Of a DNA stretch of 64,000 bases, positions 25,871-33,117 are shown in pieces. The notes under the pieces were generated by a model. It saw nothing but the letters and a program-made list of their open reading frames with translations. It was not told the DNA's origin and did no database searches. The stretch is from assembly GCA_002482885.1 (NCBI GenBank), contig DLGW01000005.1, positions 128,533 to 192,532 on the forward strand. Reading direction: 5' to 3'. Position 1 is the stretch's first letter, and each line of letters begins with the position of its first letter. The position numbers and the translations under genes were made by a program. The stretch comes from Flavobacteriaceae bacterium UBA7684. GTDB lineage: Bacteria; Bacteroidota; Bacteroidia; Flavobacteriales; Flavobacteriaceae.

Positions 25871-25953
25871 CCAGCCCCGGATAGTAGCGGCATCCTTTAA
25901 AAAGTTTGGCGGAGCCTTGGCAAACTTTTTAAAGATATAGCGCAGAGCCGGAA
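25871..25953 (+). repeat. Structured interspersed repeat, copy A
   Basis: The element begins AGCCCCGGATAGTAGCGGCA, then TCCTTT, a hairpin AAAAAGTTTG with CAAACTTTTT around a 12-nt loop, and ends AAAGATATAGCGCAGAGCC. The two outer boxes match copy B at 23159-23241, which points the other way, so the pair brackets about 2.6 kb. The word GTTGAATCGT occurs in inverted form at 25858-25867, and GTTGAATGG and GTTGAAT at 25970 and 25994. The 270-nt gap 25831-26100 holds only this element and AT-rich sequence. Confidence 0.8.
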
Positions 25954-26100
25954 AGGATGCTTAAAAAATGTTGAATGGTTTAACCGTGGAGGTGTTGAAT
26001 TGAAAAATCATTTCCAAATTCTGATGCAGCCTTTCTTTTATCCAATAAAAAAAATAGCTTTGTGTAATTAGGTTTTTGGATTAGATTAAATATTTATTTT

Positions 26101-26628
26101 ATGCGTAGAACTATTTTACTTTTATTAATGATTCTTGTGCAATCCGTATGGAGTCAACCAGATGTTTCTCAGCTTTTTCAATTTGCCAAAGAAAATAAAA
26201 CGAAGCCGATTAAAGATTTTATAAAAACAGGAGGTCAAGTGAATGTGGTGAACGGAAAAAATAACACCCTTTTAATTTTAGCCTGTTATAACAATGCTTT
26301 TGAAGTGGCGGATTTATTGTTAAAGTATAATGCCCGAACAGATTTGCAAGATTTTTCGGGAAATACCGCTTTAATGGGGGCTGCTTCTAAAGGGAGTTTA
26401 AATATTGTCAAGCTGCTTTTAGAAAAAGGAGCGGATCCCAATCAATTGAATTTTAATCAAACCAATGCGTTGTTTTTTGCGGTGACTTTTAAACATCTAG
26501 ATATAGCAAAACTACTAATCGATTATAAAACAGACTTAACCCACAAAGACAAGCAAGGTAAAACTGTTTTAGATCATGCCCTGGCTTTAGAGCATCAAGA
26601 AATGGTTGATTTATTATTAGGTAAATAG
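26101..26628 (+). CDS. Secreted ankyrin-repeat protein
   Basis: The 175-residue protein has a signal peptide (MRRTILLLLMILVQSVWSQP) and about four ankyrin repeats. Repeat hallmarks are NTLLILACYNNAFEVADLLL, GNTALMGAASKGSLNIVKLL, NALFFAVTFKHLDIAKLLI and GKTVLDHALALEHQEMVDLL. These make a short solenoid for protein contacts in the periplasm or outside. No enzymatic part. The partner is unknown. It is a lone gene between copy A and a convergent esterase gene and has a hairpin terminator after it. Confidence 0.9.
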   Translation: MRRTILLLLMILVQSVWSQPDVSQLFQFAKENKTKPIKDFIKTGGQVNVVNGKNNTLLILACYNNAFEVADLLLKYNARTDLQDFSGNTALMGAASKGSLNIVKLLLEKGADPNQLNFNQTNALFFAVTFKHLDIAKLLIDYKTDLTHKDKQGKTVLDHALALEHQEMVDLLLGK

Positions 26629-26645
26629 TCAAATAACCTGAATTG

Positions 26646-26696
26646 AAAGGCATATTTCTATCGGAAAAACTGGTAGGGGAATGCCTTTATTTTTAT
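26646..26696 (+). terminator. Terminator after the ankyrin gene
   Basis: AAAGGCAT and ATGCCTTT pair perfectly across a loop of about 27 nt containing a smaller stem, followed by ATTTTT. Confidence 0.65.
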
Positions 26697-26709
26697 GGTA
26701 TGGGGTTAA

Positions 26710-27414
26710 TTATAATTTATGAACCGAAGAATCTGGTTTTACTTGTTTCAGTAACCAGTCATACAGTTCGTCTTGTCTAAAAAGATTTTCTACATTACCA
26801 TGATTACCACCCGGAATAATGGTGAATTTAAGGTCGGCGTTGGCATCACATTTTTTAATGGCATCAACGATTTTTTGAGATTCCGACAAAGGCACAATAA
26901 AATCTTTATCTCCGTGTTGAATCCACAACGGAACGGTACTTAAATTACAAGCATCATTCACATTACCGCCCCCACAAATAGCAACGGCTGCGGCCACTTT
27001 TTCAGGATATTTTCCTGCAAAACCTAAAGTGCCATAACTGCCTAAACTCATGCCAGAAACGTATACACGAGAACTGTCAATCGAATAATTACTTTTTACA
27101 TATTCCAACACATTTAATACCAAATCAGGATTCCATGGGCCAGAAGGTAATTGAGGAGCCACTACAATGGCTGGAATTTTTTTTCCGTTTTCTATGGCAC
27201 GAATTACACCGTAGCGTTTCACTTTTTCTAAGTTGGTGCCCGATAAACTTTTACCGTGTAAAAAAATCAACAACGGCGCATTTTGTTTTAAAGAATCTCC
27301 TTCGGGTATATTAATCCAAAAAGGATATTCGGTTTTGCCCACCACAGTACTCAATTGAGCGTAGTTAAAATGAAAGGATAAACACAAGACAAATATTAAA
27401 AAGTACTTTTTCAT
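26710..27414 (-). CDS. Secreted esterase/PHB-depolymerase-like hydrolase
   Basis: The 234-residue protein starts MKKYFLIFVLCLSFHFNYAQ, a clear signal peptide, and folds as an alpha/beta hydrolase. LLIFLHGKSLSG is the oxyanion strand, YVSGMSLGSYGTLGF the nucleophile elbow (GxSxG variant with Ser), WIQHGDKDFIVPLSES supplies the Asp, and IPGGNHGNVENLF the His. This matches the PHB depolymerase/dienelactone hydrolase-like esterases of Bacteroidota. Substrate unknown, likely an ester outside the inner membrane. A longer start 24 nt upstream would put extra residues before the signal peptide, so I chose 27414. A -7-like element lies 21 nt upstream. Confidence 0.87.
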   Translation of the reverse strand: MKKYFLIFVLCLSFHFNYAQLSTVVGKTEYPFWINIPEGDSLKQNAPLLIFLHGKSLSGTNLEKVKRYGVIRAIENGKKIPAIVVAPQLPSGPWNPDLVLNVLEYVKSNYSIDSSRVYVSGMSLGSYGTLGFAGKYPEKVAAAVAICGGGNVNDACNLSTVPLWIQHGDKDFIVPLSESQKIVDAIKKCDANADLKFTIIPGGNHGNVENLFRQDELYDWLLKQVKPDSSVHKL

Positions 27415-27435
27415 AAAATCGATATACATGGATTG

Positions 27436-27443
27436 CAAAAATA
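27436..27443 (-). promoter_or_regulatory. Putative -7 element for the esterase gene
   Basis: The minus strand reads TATTTTTG, matching TAnnTTTG, 21 nt before the chosen ATG. CAA triplets on the plus strand follow at 27452-27460 but at short spacing. Confidence 0.45.
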
Positions 27444-27517
27444 TCCGATTACAACAACAAAACGGCTTAAAAATCCCATTTTAGGATATATTTATGATTC
27501 TTAGGGTGTGCCACCAA

Positions 27518-27565
27518 AAACTAAAAACCCCTAAAATTACTTATAAACACAGGGGTTTTTAGTTT
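27518..27565. terminator. Perfect 15-bp inverted repeat, likely terminator
   Basis: AAACTAAAAACCCCT and AGGGGTTTTTAGTTT are exact complements around an 18-nt AT-rich loop. It lies downstream of the SGNH gene on the minus strand and could end that transcript, although no clean T-tract follows on either side. Confidence 0.6.
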
Positions 27566-27640
27566 CAGCTGTCAGGCTGTTCGCGCTACATTGGTAGCCT
27601 GCTGCCATCCTTCACACGGAGTCTTCAGCTATGCTCAGGT
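27566..27640. repeat. Possible degenerate copy of the structured repeat family
   Basis: CAGCTGTCAGGCTGTTCGCG followed by CTACATT and later GCTGCCATCCTT recalls the boxes of copies A and B (GCTTTCCG...TATC and GCATCC), with AGGCT/AGCCT able to pair. The match is partial, so family membership is uncertain. Confidence 0.35.
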
Positions 27641-27643
27641 AGA

Positions 27644-28564
27644 TCAATCAATTTGGTCATTTATTATAGTAGAAAGCTTTGCAGCGCCAATTTCGGATAA
27701 ATGGTCTGCGTCATAAAAATCTTTTGCGTAAAAGCGAGTATCCTCAAGTAAATTCAAATACAAACAATTGTTTTTGGCGGCTACTTTTTTAGCGGTTTCA
27801 ACGGTAGTTTTCAATTGTTCAGAGTTTAAGTTTTTACGATAAGTGTCGTAAGCAGGAGGTGTAAATAGAATGAGCTTAACATTTCTTTCTTTACACCAAT
27901 TAGCCATAGAACTTAAGGTTAAAATATTTTCATGAAATATCTTTTTATAACTGTTGTTTTCGCTGTTGAAATAAGTGTGTCTTTGAGCGGCAGCCTTTCC
28001 AGTTTCAATTAAATCTTGTGCATTTTTTGATTGATATGCCGTTCCCCAGCCCAATGAAGAACAAGAAATTTCGGATTCATTTAATAGGTAGTATAATATG
28101 ATTCGTTTTAAATTAATTCGAAAAGGGTTACTCAAAACTTCAGAATAACGGAATAAAGATTCATAGGAATCCATTTCGTAATAAATAGTGTAGTTTTTTA
28201 CGCGCCAAGATTCAGAACCTATTTTAAGATTTTCAAATAAAGTAAAATAAGAAATAGGCAACACTATGGTTTTTAGGTTTTTAAAATCAGATTGATACTG
28301 CTGTAAAATTTCAAAATCGTAGTTTAAAGTTTGCGAAATATGACTGGCATTGAATGTTTTACTTTTAAAATATGTAGGATTAATACCATAAAAAGAATGA
28401 GAACTGCCTAAAATTAAAGTTTCGATTTCGTTAGCATGATTGTTTAAGTGTTCTTTTTTTAATTTATAGTCGTTAGGAATATTTTGAATAAGAATTTCCA
28501 AAATCACAGCTACAACTAAAAAGGATAGTGATATGCCAAGTAATTTTAATAGAAATTCTTTCAT
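27644..28564 (-). CDS. SGNH/GDSL-like protein with N-terminal membrane anchor
   Basis: The 306-residue protein begins MKEFLLKLLGISLSFLVVAV, one membrane helix or uncleaved signal. The SGNH nucleophile block is LILGSSHSFYGINP (residues about 51-64, GSSHS at 53-57) and the C-terminal catalytic Asp and His are in DADHLSEIGAAKL (285-288). A hydrophobic strand before FTPPAYDTYR marks the block III area. It thus resembles membrane-anchored SGNH esterases or the DltD/AlgX-like group that act on cell-surface glycans, but the exact role is unknown. A start 18 nt further upstream exists; the one at 28564 gives a better signal. A -7-like element lies about 28 nt upstream. Confidence 0.72.
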   Translation of the reverse strand: MKEFLLKLLGISLSFLVVAVILEILIQNIPNDYKLKKEHLNNHANEIETLILGSSHSFYGINPTYFKSKTFNASHISQTLNYDFEILQQYQSDFKNLKTIVLPISYFTLFENLKIGSESWRVKNYTIYYEMDSYESLFRYSEVLSNPFRINLKRIILYYLLNESEISCSSLGWGTAYQSKNAQDLIETGKAAAQRHTYFNSENNSYKKIFHENILTLSSMANWCKERNVKLILFTPPAYDTYRKNLNSEQLKTTVETAKKVAAKNNCLYLNLLEDTRFYAKDFYDADHLSEIGAAKLSTIINDQID

Positions 28565-28592
28565 AGGTTTATAATGAATCATTCAGCGGAAT

Positions 28593-28600
28593 CAAAAGTA
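28593..28600 (-). promoter_or_regulatory. Putative -7 element for the SGNH gene
   Basis: The minus strand reads TACTTTTG, an exact TAnnTTTG match 28 nt before the ATG at 28564. Confidence 0.45.
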
Positions 28601-28732
28601 CATATAACTTGTTTAATCGATTGGTTTGTGAATATGGTTTTGCAAAAAAATAATCATGTTTTCCAAATTAACACAATTTGGCAAAAACCTATTTTTAAAA
28701 AGGTATCTTTCAGAAAATCAAATTGATAAATT

Positions 28733-28996
28733 ATGAAAAATAAAGTAATGTTGCTGTCTTTGATAGCTACCACATTTATGTTCTCTTGTAAGCAAAAAGA
28801 AGAACAACCAGATGTAATCGTTATTGAACAACCTGCTCAAGAACAACCTGTATCTACTGAAGAACCAGTTGTTGCTCCTGTTGAAAATAATGACGGAACT
28901 TCTATAGCTGTTGATGAAAATGGAGTTCAAATCAATAGCGAGAAAACTTCTGTTGATGTTAGTGGGAACAAAGCAAAAATTGAAGTAAAAGAGTAA
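28733..28996 (+). CDS. Small lipoprotein of unknown function
   Basis: The 87-residue precursor begins MKNKVMLLSLIATTFMFSC, a signal peptide with a lipobox (MFSC), so Cys19 should be lipidated. The mature part is acidic and rich in Glu, Val, Gln and Pro (KQKEEQPDVIVIEQPAQEQP), then a short region with alternating hydrophobic residues (TSIAVDENGVQINSEKTSVD) that could form beta strands. I do not recognise a family. It stands alone, followed by a good terminator. Confidence 0.75.
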   Translation: MKNKVMLLSLIATTFMFSCKQKEEQPDVIVIEQPAQEQPVSTEEPVVAPVENNDGTSIAVDENGVQINSEKTSVDVSGNKAKIEVKE

Positions 28997-29041
28997 GGGT
29001 TTAAATTCTTACTATTTAAATCTAAAAAGATTGAAAAGTTG

Positions 29042-29089
29042 GCATTTCCCCTCTGTTTTTCTGTGAGGAGAAATGCTTTTTTTAATTAA
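29042..29089 (+). terminator. Terminator after the small lipoprotein gene
   Basis: GCATTTCCCCTC pairs with GAGGAGAAATGC with a single mismatch around an 11-nt loop, followed by a run of T. Confidence 0.78.
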
Positions 29090-29152
29090 AAATTTTGGTA
29101 AGAGTCTTTGAGTTCAGTGGAGTTATAGATTGATTTGCTGATAAAATCAGAT

Positions 29153-29773
29153 TCAATATTTATCATTTAATCCTATTCCGTTTAATATTTGTGGTTTATA
29201 TTTTTCAATTCTCCCTATTCTTGTTTGAGATTGCTTGGGTTGCGAAAAGTGTATGATATATCCTCTTTGTCGTCCGAGTGTTAAGGCATGAAAAGCCTTT
29301 TTAAATTCAGGATCATCTTCAAAAGCTTTTAACAGCTCTTCGGGTATAGGCTCTGGATTTTTCTTAAACTCCACTTTTTTTCCGCTGTCTTCTATGTTTA
29401 TGGCTTCTTGGATGTATGATTGGATTACTTTTTTGAGTTTAACAACTTCATTCCAATCGGTGAATTTAATTAACCTGCCAGATTGTATATTTCCTTGTTG
29501 GGAAAGTATTTTATGTTCATCGGCTAACAATACGCCTTTAAAAAAGCTGATAAAAGCGTATTCTTTTAACGCGCTTACTATTATAATGTTTTTTTCATTG
29601 TGAGTGTAAACAGGCACACTCCATTTAATGGTTTCTGTTAAACCCATTTCTAAAACGATTTGTCTTAGGGCTTCTAATTCTTTCCTCCAATTATTGACTT
29701 TACATTGTGGCGTGCCTCCGAATTTGCAACGCATGCAACCGTCAATAAGGTATTTGTCTACTTTTGGATTCAT
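29153..29773 (-). CDS. DUF1801/YdeI-type protein
   Basis: The 206-residue cytoplasmic protein matches the Bacteroidota group annotated as DUF1801 or YdeI/OmpD-associated family. Visible features are the N-terminal cysteine pair (DGCMRCKFGG, then QCKV), ETIKWSVPVYTH, which is the DUF1801 hallmark around the conserved Trp, FISFFKGVLLAD, and the C-terminal bacteriocin-protection-like LGRQRGYIIHFSQPKQSQTR with R and K residues. The reaction, if any, is not known; some members are linked to resistance to antimicrobial peptides. Single gene; no promoter match found. Confidence 0.8.
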   Translation of the reverse strand: MNPKVDKYLIDGCMRCKFGGTPQCKVNNWRKELEALRQIVLEMGLTETIKWSVPVYTHNEKNIIIVSALKEYAFISFFKGVLLADEHKILSQQGNIQSGRLIKFTDWNEVVKLKKVIQSYIQEAINIEDSGKKVEFKKNPEPIPEELLKAFEDDPEFKKAFHALTLGRQRGYIIHFSQPKQSQTRIGRIEKYKPQILNGIGLNDKY

Positions 29774-29980
29774 AGATGAAATGAGTTAGTGGTTATCAAG
29801 GTTTTTAATGGGAAGATTAATGTAGATTGATTTTGTTTTCATTTGGTTTAAAATTAGGATTAATCAAAAATAACCGAAATAAAAATATACAAGTTACTAA
29901 CTAATCAAAAAACCTTTAAACAAAAGAAACTTATAAATCTTCACATTTTCAAATGAAAAAATGTTCTTATTTGAAACAAA

Positions 29981-29997
29981 TAATTGTTTTACAATTA
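29981..29997. promoter_or_regulatory. Inverted repeat in the PanAT promoter, candidate operator
   Basis: TAATTGT-TTT-ACAATTA is a perfect 7-bp inverted repeat. It covers the likely -33 TTG and part of the spacer of the promoter below, which is where an autoregulatory HTH antitoxin would bind. A second small inverted repeat, AAACAA and TTGTTT, overlaps it on the left. Confidence 0.55.
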
Positions 29998-30014
29998 AAC
30001 ATAAATTACTTTTG
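29984..30014 (+). promoter_or_regulatory. Putative promoter of the Panacea antitoxin/toxin operon
   Basis: TTG at 29984-29986 and TACTTTTG at 30007-30014 are separated by 20 nt, fitting the Bacteroidota -33/-7 pattern. The -7 element ends 29 nt before the ATG at 30044. Confidence 0.65.
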
Positions 30015-30043
30015 TTTTTATTAAAGGAGAAACAAACAGTTAT

Positions 30044-30844
30044 ATGAGTATGAAATTGTCACAAAAGCAAATAGGTCAAAGGATAGCCGAGCTTCGTAAA
30101 ACAAAGGGGTTGTCTCAGGAAGATTTGGCTAAAAGTGTCAAGATTTCCAGACCATCGTTGGCTCAAATCGAGCTAGGAAATAGGAGTGTTGATATTCTTG
30201 AATTGCAACAATTGTCGCAAGTTTTAAGATTTTCTTTGGACGATTTTATGTCTGAGGATTTTTCTACAAGTAAAGAGGTGTTTGCTAAACAAGAAAAACA
30301 AATAAATAAGCAAGAAGAACGTATTTCAGTACCAACACTACAAGTTGACAAATTTAAAAACGTTTTGCTTTATATTCTTGAGCGTTGTGCGGGTAAACCT
30401 AATGTTGGAGAAACGGTTCTGTACAAACTACTGTATTTTACGGACTTTAACTATTACGAATTATACGAAGAACATTTAACAGGCGCTAAGTACCGTAAGT
30501 TGCCCTTTGGACCTGTTCCACAAAAGTTAGATACAATCATTAACCAAATGATTGCCAATGCACAGTTGCAACGAGTAAAAACAGAATATCACGGATATCC
30601 ACAAACCAGATATTTGCCTTTAGAAAAAGCAGATTTAACCGAATTAAAAGCAAGTGAAAAAGAGGTAATAGATAGGGTAATTGAACAAATGAGTGATTGG
30701 TCTGCTGCTATGATTAGCGAATATTCTCATAAAGACATGCCTTGGTTAGCTTCAAAAGAAGGAGAAGAAATAAATTATGAATTGGCTTTTTACAGAGATA
30801 TTCCTTTTTCTGTAAGAAATTACGGAGATGAAATTGAAGAATAA
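30044..30844 (+). CDS. HTH-Panacea antitoxin (DUF4065), PanA type
   Basis: The 266-residue protein has two domains. Residues about 5-65 are a Cro/C1-type helix-turn-helix (IAELRKTKGLSQEDLAKSVK then ISRPSLAQIELGNRSV), and residues about 105-265 form a Panacea/DUF4065 (SocA-like) domain: VGETVLYKLLYFTDFNYYEL, GAKYRKLPFGPVP, and a C-terminal WSAAMISEYSHKDMPW. Panacea antitoxins neutralise diverse unrelated toxins encoded beside them. The stop codon overlaps the start of the next gene by 1 nt (TAATG). The HTH and the palindrome upstream suggest that it represses its own operon. Confidence 0.9.
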   Translation: MSMKLSQKQIGQRIAELRKTKGLSQEDLAKSVKISRPSLAQIELGNRSVDILELQQLSQVLRFSLDDFMSEDFSTSKEVFAKQEKQINKQEERISVPTLQVDKFKNVLLYILERCAGKPNVGETVLYKLLYFTDFNYYELYEEHLTGAKYRKLPFGPVPQKLDTIINQMIANAQLQRVKTEYHGYPQTRYLPLEKADLTELKASEKEVIDRVIEQMSDWSAAMISEYSHKDMPWLASKEGEEINYELAFYRDIPFSVRNYGDEIEE

Positions 30845-31176
30845 TGATTTTTGAGGAAATAGCTGAATTTCAAAAGGATTTAAAAAATCTTTTGAAAAAG
30901 TATAGAACACTAAATGATGATTTAGAGGTGGTTAAAAAAGTATTGGAAGTTACGCCAGATGAAAAACCACCATTTAGTTTTCGTATTGATAATTTAGGAG
31001 TGGAAACCTGTATTATTAAGGTTAAAAAAATTGCTTGTAAAACTTTGAAGGGGAAAGGCGTAAATTCTGGTTTAAGATTGATTTATGCTCATTTTCCTAA
31101 CCAGCAAAAAATAACATTCATTGAATTATATCATAAGAACGATAAGGAAAATGAAGATAAAAATCGAATAATATAG
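30844..31176 (+). CDS. RelE/ParE-superfamily toxin paired with the Panacea antitoxin
   Basis: The 110-residue basic protein begins MIFEEIAEFQKDLKNLLKKY, as RelE-like toxins do, and ends with the typical strand pair SGLRLIYAHFPNQQKITFIE followed by LYHKNDKENEDKNRI. This C-terminal pattern (G.R..Y then I...LY.K..K.....RI) is a RelE/HigB hallmark, consistent with a ribosome-dependent mRNA nuclease. The gap of the middle is longer than in short RelE proteins. It overlaps the antitoxin stop by 1 nt. Target and activity are inferred from fold resemblance; direct evidence is the operon with a Panacea antitoxin. Confidence 0.8.
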   Translation: MIFEEIAEFQKDLKNLLKKYRTLNDDLEVVKKVLEVTPDEKPPFSFRIDNLGVETCIIKVKKIACKTLKGKGVNSGLRLIYAHFPNQQKITFIELYHKNDKENEDKNRII

Positions 31177-31214
31177 AATTTTAAATGAATTTTCTATACA
31201 AAAACCTCAAATCT

Positions 31215-31331
31215 AACCCGCGTTAATGACAGCAGTGAAAATCCTTTTAAGCCAGCTCGAATTTTGGCTGGGTTAAAAGATTGTAACGAATGGCATGACC
31301 CCTCGCTTTTTTTTTGCGAGGGGGAACGCCC
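31215..31331 (+). repeat. Structured interspersed repeat, copy C
   Basis: The element runs from ACCCGCGTTAATGACAGCAG, through ATCCTTTT, a hairpin around GCCAGC...GCTGG, AAAAGATTGTAACGAATGGC, to GACCCCTCGC (9 T) GCGAGGGGG and AACGCCC. The CCGCGTTAA start and the GGGGAACGCCC end are shared with copy D at 54.1 kb; the internal ATCCTTTT/AAAAGAT boxes are shared with copies A and B. The terminal CCTCGC/GCGAGG stem with poly-T loop may also act as a terminator for the toxin operon. Confidence 0.72.
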
Positions 31332-31369
31332 TTATTTTAAAGATGTTTATTAAAAGAGGAAAAAGATTT

Positions 31370-32854
31370 TTAAAATCTAGCTACAATTAACCAATTGGCA
31401 CCATCGCTTACAACGGTAATTCCTTCATATTGAGAATTAAGGACTTGGTTTACAGCTCCATCAATGGTTTCAATTCCACTTCCTACAATGGTTGTAGCAT
31501 TTACAGCGTCCATTCTTTTGATGGTGTAAAGTCTTCCGCTGATACCCACTGCCGTAGGGAGTTTAATGGTGGTGGTTCCTGTTGTGGTTATGATTTGGTC
31601 GTCGATTCCTGGGGTGTATGATATGCTTTGAGCGGTTATGGTTGTGGCGAATGACCCATTGATATGAGCGCGTGAATGTGGTGCGGTTGTTCCAACACCT
31701 ACGGTTACGGCGTCACTTCCAGTACCCCCTAAAACCATAGCATTGTTAACAGACACTTTTGCATTGTATCCTATAGTAGTGGTGTTGGTTAGTGCAGGAA
31801 CTAAGGCAGATGTATTGTAACCTAAAAAAGTATTGTTGTCTCCGTTGTCAATAAAATAATCCCCAGCATTGGCTCCTAAGGCAGTGTTTCCACTAGACAG
31901 GGTTGTATTTGTAATGGCAAGATAACCTACGCCGGTATTATTATCTCCAGATATATTGCTGTTTAAGGCATGGCTTCCGTGAGCGGTATTGAAATTTCCT
32001 GTTACGTTTTCGTTCATAGATAAATATCCATTGGCAGTATTGTTTCTTCCTGTGGTGTTAAAAAGAAGGGTTTGGAATCCATAAGCACTATTGTAGCTTC
32101 CGGTTGTGTTTTGATTCAGCGTTCCTTGACCAGTTGCAGTATTCACACTACCTGTGGTGTTGAATTGCATTGAAAAAGCGCCTAGTGCAGTATTTTGTTG
32201 ACCAAAGGTGTTGTTATAAAGTGCATGACCGCCGATTGCCGTATTTTCATTGCCAGAAGTGTTCGCATTCCCTGCTAAATAACCAAAAAAAGCATTGTTT
32301 AATTGATGATCTATTCTACCTGCTTTTTGATTGCTTACACGGATGTTAAAAGGAACGTTGTCGGTTGTTCCTATGAAATTAGTACCATCCACAGTTCCTG
32401 CGTTGCCTAGTAAATGCCATTGATTGTTACAACAAGCACTAGAATCGCTGGTTCCGCTAAAAAGCGAATAGGGTACGCTTAACAGTTGGCTAGTGCCTAC
32501 AATGGTGTAGTTTAACCCTCCGACAGTACCATCTGGGTCAGTTTCTGTTTTTAAAAAATAAGGACCTGCTGCCCAGTTAATGCCACTAAATGTTCCAGAA
32601 ACAATAGTTCCTGCGCCAATTTCAAGACTAACTAATCCGTTAACGTTTGTATTGGGTAGGTGGGTTTCTACATATACCGCTGTTCCAAAACTTGAACCTT
32701 GCAAAATACTAATTTGCATACCGATTTGGGTGTTGGTAACTAAAATGTTGGAACCATCTCGAACAATGGCTTGATAACTCATTTTTTGTGGGGCTTGCGC
32801 AAGTGCACTTAAACTTATTAGTAAGCCAGCGATTATTGAATTAATTTTCTTCAT
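31370..32854 (-). CDS. Secreted adhesin-like protein with 17-residue head repeats
   Basis: The 494-residue protein has a signal peptide (MKKINSIIAGLLISLSALAQ) and a Bacteroidota N-terminal domain beginning APQKMSYQAIVRDGSNILVT. Residues about 195-340 carry six to seven 17-residue repeats of the pattern N-T-T-G-x-x-N-T-A-x-G-x-x-x-L-x-x (for example NTTGSVNTATGQGTLNQ), the left-handed parallel beta-roll of trimeric autotransporter heads. A further region (NTTTIGYNAKVSVNNAMVLG) resembles the same head type. The C-terminal about 90 residues look like a tail-fibre-type domain. No membrane anchor is seen, so export and attachment are open. Similar proteins are common in flavobacteria. Confidence 0.8.
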   Translation of the reverse strand: MKKINSIIAGLLISLSALAQAPQKMSYQAIVRDGSNILVTNTQIGMQISILQGSSFGTAVYVETHLPNTNVNGLVSLEIGAGTIVSGTFSGINWAAGPYFLKTETDPDGTVGGLNYTIVGTSQLLSVPYSLFSGTSDSSACCNNQWHLLGNAGTVDGTNFIGTTDNVPFNIRVSNQKAGRIDHQLNNAFFGYLAGNANTSGNENTAIGGHALYNNTFGQQNTALGAFSMQFNTTGSVNTATGQGTLNQNTTGSYNSAYGFQTLLFNTTGRNNTANGYLSMNENVTGNFNTAHGSHALNSNISGDNNTGVGYLAITNTTLSSGNTALGANAGDYFIDNGDNNTFLGYNTSALVPALTNTTTIGYNAKVSVNNAMVLGGTGSDAVTVGVGTTAPHSRAHINGSFATTITAQSISYTPGIDDQIITTTGTTTIKLPTAVGISGRLYTIKRMDAVNATTIVGSGIETIDGAVNQVLNSQYEGITVVSDGANWLIVARF

Positions 32855-32941
32855 AGTATTGTTGTTTATTTAGTTGAGTTTTTAAGAATATTTTACTGAA
32901 TATACACTACTTGATTTTGGATGTTAGTATATGACTACCCT

Positions 32942-32949
32942 CAAAAATA
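32942..32949 (-). promoter_or_regulatory. Putative -7 element for the adhesin-like gene
   Basis: The minus strand reads TATTTTTG, matching TAnnTTTG, 87 nt before the start at 32854. No -33 match. Confidence 0.4.
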
Positions 32950-33081
32950 GCTTATTTTTAGGCATATACGATTTTTTTTATATAAATCTGTATTGAGTTT
33001 AAAGAAAAAATATCTTAATTGTTTTAATTAAATAATTATGAAAGTAAAGGGTTTTATTTTTATTGGCATAAACATAATACC

Positions 33082-33109
33082 AAAAAGAGCGGCAATTGCC
33101 GCTCTTTTT
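33082..33109. terminator. Terminator downstream of argD
   Basis: AAAAAGAGCGGCAA and TTGCCGCTCTTTTT are perfect complements with A and T flanks. It lies just after the argD stop and marks the end of the upstream half of the arginine cluster on the minus strand. Confidence 0.85.
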
Positions 33110-33117
33110 CTGTATAA

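Noticed and set aside
23159..25953. Integron attC sites
   Set aside because: GTTRRRY-like words are present, but the paired R'' and L boxes and an integrase are not visible, so I report only repeats.
31920..32290. Regular repeats of about 51 bp resembling a repeat array
   Set aside because: They encode the 17-residue head repeats of a long continuous reading frame, so they are not CRISPR.
23315..32854. Prophage, suggested by KilA-N, the holin-family name and tail-fibre-like repeats
   Set aside because: No capsid, terminase, portal, integrase or lysis genes; these families also occur widely in flavobacterial chromosomes.
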